From assembly GCF_030814655.1 (NCBI RefSeq), contig NZ_JAUSVK010000001.1, forward strand, positions 6,856,401-6,920,400: DNA of 64,000 nt, given 5' to 3'. How positions within the stretch are numbered: the stretch's first letter is position 1; every line of letters begins with the position of its first letter. This stretch comes from Labrys monachus. GTDB lineage: Bacteria; Pseudomonadota; Alphaproteobacteria; Rhizobiales; Labraceae. This document shows positions 58,414-64,000 of the stretch, in pieces. The position numbers were made by a program, and so were the translations under genes. Under the pieces are notes generated by a model. That model was given only the letters and a program-made list of their open reading frames with translations. It searched no databases and had not been told where the DNA came from.

Positions 58414-59315
58414 CCGACGCCGCGCGGACGCAGGGACGGGCGATCGCCTTCGTCGGCCTCGGCATGATGGGCCTGCCGATGGCGACGCGGCTGGTCGAGG
58501 CCGGCTTCCGCGTGCAGGGCTGCGACGTTTCCGAGCCGGCGCGCTCTGCGCTGGCCGCGCGCGGCGGCCTCGCCTTCGCCACGCCCGGCGAGGCGGCGGC
58601 GGGCGCCTCGATCCTCGTCACCATGCTGCCGAACGGCGGCATCGTCCGCGACGCCGTCCTCGGCGCCGGCGGTGCGGCGGCGACGCTCGGCCCCGGAGCG
58701 CTCGTCGTCGACATGAGTTCGTCGGCGCCGATGGAGACGCGGGCGCTCGCCGCCGACCTCGCGGCGAAGGGCCTCGGCCTCGTCGACGCGCCGGTTTCCG
58801 GCGGCGTGCGGCGGGCCGTCGACGGCACGCTCGCCATCATGGCCGGCGGCGATCCGGCGCTGGTCGAGCGCGCCCGGCCGCTGCTCGATGCCATGGGCCG
58901 AAGCGTGATCCTGACCGGACCGGTCGGCTCCGGCCATGCGGTCAAGGCCCTGAACAACTATGTCTCGGCCGCCGGGCTCGCCGCCGCCTGCGAGGCGGCG
59001 ATCATCGCCGAACGGTTCGGCGTCGACCCGAACGTGCTCGTCGACGTGCTCAACGTCTCGACGGGGCGCAACAATGCGACCGACGTGAAGATGAAGCCGT
59101 TCGTGCTGTCCGGCACCTTCGCCTCGGGCTTCTCGATGGCGCTGATGGCCAAGGACCTGCGCACGGCGGTCGACCTCGCCGAGCAACTCGCCATCGACGC
59201 CGAAGGCGCGCGCGGGGCCGCGGCGCTGTGGGCCGAGGCCTCGGCGGCGCTCGGCAAGGCCGCCGACCACACGGAGATCTACCGCTTTCTCGCCGGACGC
59301 GGGAAGCCGGAATAG
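58410..59315 (+). CDS. NAD(P)-dependent oxidoreductase, 3-hydroxyisobutyrate dehydrogenase type
   Basis: The 301-residue beta-hydroxyacid dehydrogenase has the N-terminal FVGLGMMGLPMATRLVEAGF fold, the substrate loop DAPVSGGVRRAVDGTLAIM, and the catalytic lysine in VKALNNYVSAAG. The start is TTG at 58410, overlapping the upstream stop (TTGA), with GCAGGGA about 8 bp before it. It may oxidise a hydroxyacid derived from the amide pathway. It is a distant paralogue of the reductase at 28594-29478. Confidence 0.9.
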   Translation: MTDAARTQGRAIAFVGLGMMGLPMATRLVEAGFRVQGCDVSEPARSALAARGGLAFATPGEAAAGASILVTMLPNGGIVRDAVLGAGGAAATLGPGALVVDMSSSAPMETRALAADLAAKGLGLVDAPVSGGVRRAVDGTLAIMAGGDPALVERARPLLDAMGRSVILTGPVGSGHAVKALNNYVSAAGLAAACEAAIIAERFGVDPNVLVDVLNVSTGRNNATDVKMKPFVLSGTFASGFSMALMAKDLRTAVDLAEQLAIDAEGARGAAALWAEASAALGKAADHTEIYRFLAGRGKPE

Positions 59316-59326
59316 GGAGGCCAGTC

Positions 59327-60265
59327 ATGGCGAGGATCGTCCATACCGCATCGGCCCAGATGGGACCGATCGCGAAATCCGAAACCCGCAGGGATACGGT
59401 GAAGCGCCTGGTCGCGCTGATGCGCGAGGCCAAGGGCCGGGGCGCCGAGCTGGTGGTCTTCACCGAGCTCGCGCTCGTCACCTTCTTTCCGCGCTGGCTG
59501 ATCGAGGACGAGGCGGAGCTCGACAGCTATTACGAGCGGCAGATGCCCGGGCCCGACACCCAGCCGCTGTTCGACGAGGCGAGGAAGCTCGGCATCGGCT
59601 TCTATCTCGGCTATGCCGAACTGGTGGTCGAGGATGGCCGCAAGCGCCGCTTCAACACCTCGATCCTGGTCGACCGCTCGGGCGGCATCGTCGGCAAATA
59701 CCGCAAGGTGCATCTGCCCGGCCATGCCGCGCCGCAGCCCGGCCGCCGGCACCAGCATCTCGAAAAACGCTATTTCGAGCCCGGCAATCTGGGCTTTCCG
59801 GTCTGGCGCGCCTTCGACGGCGTGATGGGGATGTGCATCTGCAACGACCGCCGCTGGCCGGAGACCTACCGGGTGATGGGACTGCAGGGCGTCGAGATGG
59901 TGATGCTCGGCTACAACACGCCCTACGACCACACCGGCCATCCCGACATCGACGGCCTGACCCAGTTCCACAACCATCTCTCGATGCAGGCCGGCGCCTA
60001 TCAGAACGCCACCTGGGTGATCGGCACCGCCAAATGCGGCATCGAGGAGGGATCCAACATGGTCGGGCAGAGCGTCATCGTCGCGCCGTCCGGCGAGATC
60101 GTCGCCATGGCGGTTTCGCTGGAGGACGAGATCATTACCGCCCGCTGCGACCTTGATCTCGGCAGGCGTTACCGCGAGACTATCTTCGACTTCGCGCGCC
60201 ATCGCGAACCGGAAGCCTATCGGCTGATCGTCGAACGCAAGGGGGCCGTGCCGCCGGCCGCCTGA
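59327..60265 (+). CDS. N-carbamoyl-D-amino acid hydrolase (D-carbamoylase)
   Basis: The 312-residue nitrilase-superfamily enzyme releases D-amino acid, CO2 and ammonia from N-carbamoyl-D-amino acids. It tracks the Agrobacterium enzyme closely, and the catalytic triad falls at the same numbers: E47 (FTELAL), K127 (KYRKVHLPGH) and C172 (CICNDRRWPE). LGIGFYLGYAELVVEDG and LSMQAGAYQNATW are also shared. It lies 74 bp before the D-hydantoinase gene, the usual functional pairing. Confidence 0.95.
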   Translation: MARIVHTASAQMGPIAKSETRRDTVKRLVALMREAKGRGAELVVFTELALVTFFPRWLIEDEAELDSYYERQMPGPDTQPLFDEARKLGIGFYLGYAELVVEDGRKRRFNTSILVDRSGGIVGKYRKVHLPGHAAPQPGRRHQHLEKRYFEPGNLGFPVWRAFDGVMGMCICNDRRWPETYRVMGLQGVEMVMLGYNTPYDHTGHPDIDGLTQFHNHLSMQAGAYQNATWVIGTAKCGIEEGSNMVGQSVIVAPSGEIVAMAVSLEDEIITARCDLDLGRRYRETIFDFARHREPEAYRLIVERKGAVPPAA

Positions 60266-60339
60266 GGCAACGAGGACGCCGGAGCCGGTTCGCATCATCG
60301 GCGCGGCAGCGATATCGGGAACACAGAAGGAGCATACGC

Positions 60340-61797
60340 ATGTCCACGGTCATCAAGGGCGGGACCATCGTCGCAGCCGATCGAACCTATGAGGCGGATA
60401 TCCTCATCGAAGGGGAGAAGATCGCCGCGATCGGCGACAATCTGGCGGGCGACAATACGCTCGACGCGGACGGCGCCTATATCATCCCCGGCGGCATCGA
60501 CCCGCACACCCATCTCGAAATGCCGTTCATGGGCACCACCGCGGCGGAGACCTGGGAGAGCGGCACCTTCGCGGCGCTGTCGGGCGGCACCACCACGGTG
60601 GTCGACTTCGTCATTCCCGGCCCCGAGGGCATGATCGCCGCGCTCGACGCCTGGGAGGAGCGGGCGCAGCGTCAGGCCTCGTCCGACTATTCGCTGCATA
60701 TGTGCGTCAACGGCTGGTCGCAGAAGCATTTCGAGGAGATGGCCGAGGTGGTCGGCCGCGGCATCAACACCTTCAAGCACTTCATGGCCTATAAGGGCGC
60801 GCTGATGGTGAACGACGACGAGATGTTCGCCTCGTTCCAGCGCTGCGCAGCGCTCGGCGCCCTGCCGCTGGTGCATGCGGAGAACGGCGACATCATCGCC
60901 GCGCTCCAGCAGAAATACCTGGCCCTGGGGACCACCGGCCCGGAAGCGCACGCCTTCTCCCGCCCGCCGGAAGTGGAGGGCGAGGCCACCAACCGCGCCA
61001 TCATGATCGCGGACGCGGCCGGCGTGCCGGTCTATATCGTGCACACCTCCTGCGAGCAGGCGCATGAAGCCATCCGCCGGGCCCGGCAGAAGGGCATGCG
61101 CGTCTATGGCGAGCCGCTGATCCAGCATCTGACGCTGGACGAGAGCGAATATTTCAATCCCGACTGGGACTATTCCGCCCGCCGGGTGATGAGCCCGCCC
61201 TTCCGTGACAAGAGCCATCAGGATTCGCTGTGGGCGGGCCTCGCGGCCGGCTCGCTCCAGGTGGTGGCGACGGACCATTGCGCCTTCACGACCGAGCAGA
61301 AGCGCACCGGCGTCAAGGACTTCACCAAGATCCCGAACGGCACCGGCGGCCTGGAGGACCGGCTTCCGGTGCTGTGGACCAAGGGCGTGGAGACGGGCCG
61401 GCTGACGCCGAACGAGTTCGTCGCGGTGACCTCGACCAACATCGCCCGCATCCTCAACATCTATCCGCAGAAGGGGGCCATCCTGCCGGGCTCCGACGCC
61501 GATCTCGTGGTCTTCGATCCCAAGCTGACGAAGAAGATCTCCGCGGCGTCGCAGAAGTCGATCATCGACTACAACGTGTTCGAGGGCGTCGAGGTCAAGG
61601 GCCTGCCGCGCTACACGCTGTCGCGCGGCGAGGTGGTGTGGTCGCACGGCAAGAACGACCAGCCCCGCCCCGGCCGCGGGCGCCTCGTCAAGCGCCCCGC
61701 CTTCCCGGCGGTCAACAAGGCGCTGTCGACCTGGAAGGAACTGGTCGCCCCGCGCCCGGTTGTGCGTTCGGCCGAGCACATGCCGATCGGCGTGTAA
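60340..61797 (+). CDS. hydA: dihydropyrimidinase / D-hydantoinase
   Basis: The 485-residue cyclic amidohydrolase opens hydantoins or dihydropyrimidines to N-carbamoyl acids. All metal-site residues are seen: H56 and H58 (DPHTHLEM), the carbamylated lysine K146 (NTFKHFMAYKG), H179 (VHAENGD), H235 (IVHTSCEQA) and D312 (ATDHCAF). The length is normal. AGAAGGAG precedes the ATG. It would make the substrate of the carbamoylase encoded just upstream. Confidence 0.95.
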   Translation: MSTVIKGGTIVAADRTYEADILIEGEKIAAIGDNLAGDNTLDADGAYIIPGGIDPHTHLEMPFMGTTAAETWESGTFAALSGGTTTVVDFVIPGPEGMIAALDAWEERAQRQASSDYSLHMCVNGWSQKHFEEMAEVVGRGINTFKHFMAYKGALMVNDDEMFASFQRCAALGALPLVHAENGDIIAALQQKYLALGTTGPEAHAFSRPPEVEGEATNRAIMIADAAGVPVYIVHTSCEQAHEAIRRARQKGMRVYGEPLIQHLTLDESEYFNPDWDYSARRVMSPPFRDKSHQDSLWAGLAAGSLQVVATDHCAFTTEQKRTGVKDFTKIPNGTGGLEDRLPVLWTKGVETGRLTPNEFVAVTSTNIARILNIYPQKGAILPGSDADLVVFDPKLTKKISAASQKSIIDYNVFEGVEVKGLPRYTLSRGEVVWSHGKNDQPRPGRGRLVKRPAFPAVNKALSTWKELVAPRPVVRSAEHMPIGV

Positions 61798-61816
61798 GGG
61801 GCGGTCACCGATCGAC

Positions 61817-61839
61817 GGGGCGGGTCGCAGGCCCGCCCC
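61817..61839. terminator. bidirectional hairpin between hydA and the PrpD-family gene
   Basis: GGGGCGGG (61817-61824) and CCCGCCCC (61832-61839) form a perfect 8-bp G+C stem with a 7-nt loop between two convergent genes. There is no T-run on either side, so it would be an atypical but plausible terminator. Confidence 0.55.
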
Positions 61840-61847
61840 TCACCGGC

Positions 61848-63251
61848 TCAGACCAGGCGGCCGACGGCGTTGCGGTCCGCGATCGACCACAGGCGCGGCA
61901 TCAGCGCGTCGATGCCCGCGGCGTCGAGCATACCGCCATAGGCGGCGAGGCGGCGCGCCTTGGCGTCGGTCTCCGCCCGCGTCAGCGTGTTGCCGGGATC
62001 GCCCTTCGGCTCGTCGACCCTGCCCTCCAACACGGTGCCGTCGCCGGTGCGCAGCGACACCTTGCCGATCCAGCGGCGGGGATAGGCGGCGTCGACCTCG
62101 GGATCGAGCGCCATCTCGACCCGGTCCAGGAAGGCGCGGGCGGCCGGGTCGGAGAGATAGGCGTCGAACTCCGCCATGCCGGCGCGCCGATGCACGGCGA
62201 TGAGCCCGAGCGTCGCCGGCATCGAGAACTTCGCCTGGTGCACGGTCTTCGGGTCGGTCACCGGCCCAAGCACGTCGATCGCGCCCTGGTGCACATGGGC
62301 GACGACATGCGCGATGGCCTCCGGCGAAAGGTCGTGCGCCTCGACGAGGCCGAGCAGCGCATCCGCCGCCGGATGGGTGTGGCGGCAGGAGGCATGGAAC
62401 TTGAACGACGTCTCCAGCACGGTCCAGCGCGAGCCCAGGCGGTCGACGATCTTCTTGGGATCGGCGTCGCGCGACATGCCGGCGGCCATGCCCTGGGCGC
62501 CTTCCAGGATGCGCCGGGCGCCGGTGAAGCCCTCGGCGGCGAGGAAGGCGGCCGTCAGCCCGTCGGCGGCGGCCTTGGCGGTGTGGAGCTGCTTGGAATC
62601 GGCGGCGTCGCGCAGGAATTCCCACAGCCCGGCCGCCTGGGTGCCGGCCGAGCCGACGGCGTCGAGCATGGCCTTGGCGTCGAGGCCGAGCAGGCGCCCG
62701 GCGGCGACCGCGGCGGCGACGGTGCCCGCGGTGCCGGTAGTGTGGAAGACGCGGTAATGCGAACGCCCCAGGAACTCGCCGACCCGGATGCCGGCCTCGT
62801 AGCCGGCGACCGATGCCGCGAGGAAATCGCGTCCCGAGGCGCCGACATGCTGGGCCGTCGCCAGCGCGGCGGGAAACACCACGGCGGCCGGATGGAACAC
62901 CGAGCCGTTGTGGACGTCGTCCTGCTCGGAGATGTGCGAGGCGGCGGCGTTCACCATCGCGGCGAAGAGCGGCGACGTCGTCCGGCGGGCGGTGAGGATC
63001 TCCGAGCGCCCGTCCTGCGGCCCCATCGCGGCGGCGAAGCGCTCGATCGCGCCGACGGCGCGCTGGCCGCCGCCCGACAGAGCGGAGCCGGCCCAGTCGA
63101 CGAAGAAATCGACGGTGCGGTCGATCACCGCCGCCGGAATGTCCTCATAGCGCAGCGCCGCGGCGAAAGCGGCGAGATCGGCGCTCTCATGCCCGGTCGC
63201 CGCGCGCAGGGCGGGGTTGACGGCGGTGTCGCCGGCCGGAATCGCGTTCAT
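61848..63251 (-). CDS. MmgE/PrpD family protein
   Basis: The 467-residue soluble protein has the MmgE/PrpD fold landmarks: an all-helical start, NAAASHISEQDDVHNGSVFHPAAVVFPAALA, GYEAGIRVGEFLG, FHTTGTAGTVAAA, and FKFHASCRHTHPAADALL. Members include 2-methylcitrate dehydratase and cis-aconitate decarboxylase, and most are of unknown substrate. The ATG at 63251 has GAGG 5 bp upstream; a GTG at 63257 is an alternative. No other methylcitrate-cycle genes are nearby, so it probably acts on another organic acid. It follows the DUF3830 gene by 47 bp. Confidence 0.9.
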   Translation of the reverse strand: MNAIPAGDTAVNPALRAATGHESADLAAFAAALRYEDIPAAVIDRTVDFFVDWAGSALSGGGQRAVGAIERFAAAMGPQDGRSEILTARRTTSPLFAAMVNAAASHISEQDDVHNGSVFHPAAVVFPAALATAQHVGASGRDFLAASVAGYEAGIRVGEFLGRSHYRVFHTTGTAGTVAAAVAAGRLLGLDAKAMLDAVGSAGTQAAGLWEFLRDAADSKQLHTAKAAADGLTAAFLAAEGFTGARRILEGAQGMAAGMSRDADPKKIVDRLGSRWTVLETSFKFHASCRHTHPAADALLGLVEAHDLSPEAIAHVVAHVHQGAIDVLGPVTDPKTVHQAKFSMPATLGLIAVHRRAGMAEFDAYLSDPAARAFLDRVEMALDPEVDAAYPRRWIGKVSLRTGDGTVLEGRVDEPKGDPGNTLTRAETDAKARRLAAYGGMLDAAGIDALMPRLWSIADRNAVGRLV

Positions 63252-63298
63252 GGTCACCTCGACGTTCGGCCCGCTTTCGCCGTCGTTCTTCCGGCGGA

Positions 63299-63712
63299 TC
63301 AGGCGAGTTCGAAGACGATGGGCTGCGCGCCCTCCCAGAGGGCGAGGCGGCCGATCTCGGGCAGCTTGTCGAGGTTGGAGGTGATGGTGGCGAAATGGTT
63401 GCCGGCGAGCTGCCCCATCTTGCAGGCGAAGTGCACGCCGCCATAGCCGAGCAGGATCTCCGTCTCGCTGATGCCGCCGGGATAGAGGATGATCTGGCCG
63501 GGCGCCGGGTAGCTCGTATGATTCTCGTAGCCGACGCCGTAATCATAGTCGCCGAGCGGGATCCACACCGCTTCGCCGCTCCAGCGCACATGCACGACCT
63601 TGCTGTGGAAGGGCAGGCGGGCCTTGAAGGCCGCGCAGGTGTTCGGCGCCTTCGCCTCCTCGAGCGTGGCGTCGAACGACATTCCGGCGATCGTTATCTT
63701 CAGCGCAGTCAT
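63299..63712 (-). CDS. DUF3830 family protein
   Basis: The 137-residue protein has the DUF3830 pattern: an N-terminal ITIAGMSFDATLEE, NTCAAFKARLP, VWIPLGDYDYGVGYENHTSYPAPGQIILYPGG and FACKMGQLAGNHFATI. The fold is thought to be cyclophilin-like, and no reaction is established. The gene heads a small minus-strand operon with the PrpD-family gene and is divergent from a probable deacetylase-family gene. A large dyad with LysR-type motif copies lies 69-110 bp upstream. Confidence 0.85.
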   Translation of the reverse strand: MTALKITIAGMSFDATLEEAKAPNTCAAFKARLPFHSKVVHVRWSGEAVWIPLGDYDYGVGYENHTSYPAPGQIILYPGGISETEILLGYGGVHFACKMGQLAGNHFATITSNLDKLPEIGRLALWEGAQPIVFELA

Positions 63713-63780
63713 GATGTCTCCAGTCGGACGGATCGAGGCTGTTCTCTGCCGGAACGGGCGTCTTCTGCAACGGTGTTCGG

Positions 63781-63822
63781 CAATATAAATTCGGCATTAA
63801 TTGATGCGGAATTCATATTTAT
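63781..63822. promoter_or_regulatory. double LysR-type motif in the DUF3830/deacetylase promoter
   Basis: Two inverted copies of TTRATGC, two bases, AATTYATAT meet head to head, one reading 63800 down to 63783 and one 63801 up to 63818. The core dyad AATTCGGCAT/ATGCGGAATT is at 63788-63813. The same motif occurs at 51608-51625 before the LysR gene, so that regulator is the likely binder. The surrounding ~120 bp are AT-rich and suit divergent promoters. Confidence 0.6.
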
Positions 63823-63948
63823 GGAGGCCGTTGAGGTACTTAACTGCCTATCGAGAATAAAGAAAAAAGTGGATTTTTCAATCATGGCGTGATTTCAATT
63901 CCGCACCATTCGGACCAGCCGCCCCGGCGGTGAAAGAAGGAAATTGAT

Positions 63949-64000
63949 ATGGCCAAGAAGGAAATCATCTGCGCGTTCGGAACGGATATCGACTCCGTCG
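63949..64000 (+). CDS. start of a probable polysaccharide deacetylase-family protein (partial)
   Basis: The window ends after 17 codons (MAKKEIICAFGTDIDSV). AGAAGGA lies about 8 bp before the ATG. The start resembles polysaccharide deacetylase/allantoinase PuuE-like proteins that open with a similar segment, C-x-x-G-x-D-x-D-x-V, as I remember them. Such enzymes hydrolyse amide or cyclic amide bonds, which would suit the region. The identification rests on very few residues. Confidence 0.5.
   Translation, partial: MAKKEIICAFGTDIDSV

Overview
The window is about 64 kb of high-GC bacterial DNA (clearly above 60% G+C) with the gene style of an alphaproteobacterium of the order Hyphomicrobiales (Rhizobiales). 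Supporting signs are the DUF2125 and DUF882 proteins, the rhizobial-type palindromic intergenic repeats, the many ABC importers with LysR/GntR/RpiR regulators, and a close match to the Bradyrhizobium-type D-tartrate dehydratase. The genus cannot be fixed from sequence alone. I saw no tRNA, rRNA, CRISPR array, insertion sequence or phage gene.

Layout. 1-15.3 kb is mostly core chromosome: aconitase, beta-carbonic anhydrase, a secreted protein of unknown function, an M3 oligoendopeptidase, an NtrC-like response regulator whose sigma-54 contact loop and Walker B are altered, an L,D-transpeptidase, a DUF882 (peptidase M15-like) protein, BolA and DUF2125. 15.3-29.9 kb is an accessory hydroxy-acid island. 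It holds two tartrate/D-malate dehydrogenases, two SDRs, an L-asparaginase and a peptide-type ABC importer with one intact and one apparently dead ATPase. It also holds a FadR-type GntR regulator, D-tartrate dehydratase and a 3-hydroxyisobutyrate dehydrogenase-like reductase. Three FadR-like operators lie in the divergent asparaginase/importer promoter. 30-33.2 kb carries pckA and lldD. 33.3-39.9 kb carries an ATP-dependent hydantoinase/oxoprolinase pair (HyuA/HyuB) between two LysR genes, with a 193-bp tandem repeat.

39.9-48.8 kb is a carbohydrate operon on the minus strand: binding protein, two permeases, ATPase, RpiR regulator, class II aldolase and FGGY kinase. A divergent TIM-barrel aldolase-like gene faces it. 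The same 17-bp palindrome occurs in front of rpiR and in the divergent promoter. 48.8-64 kb looks like an amide/cyclic-ureide catabolic region. It holds an isochorismatase-type hydrolase, an ornithine cyclodeaminase homologue, LysR, a spermidine/putrescine-type ABC importer, an amidase, a PcaC-like protein, a reductase, D-carbamoylase, D-hydantoinase, MmgE/PrpD, DUF3830, and the first 17 codons of a probable polysaccharide deacetylase-family gene. An 18-bp motif at the LysR promoter recurs as two inverted copies between DUF3830 and the last gene, which links the two ends of the region.

Taken together the window is a scavenging region that moves organic acids, sugars and cyclic amides from importers through dedicated enzymes toward central metabolism. 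The most unusual items are the asymmetric ABC ATPase pair, the non-canonical NtrC-like regulator, and three separate regulator/operator sets that can be read directly from the DNA.
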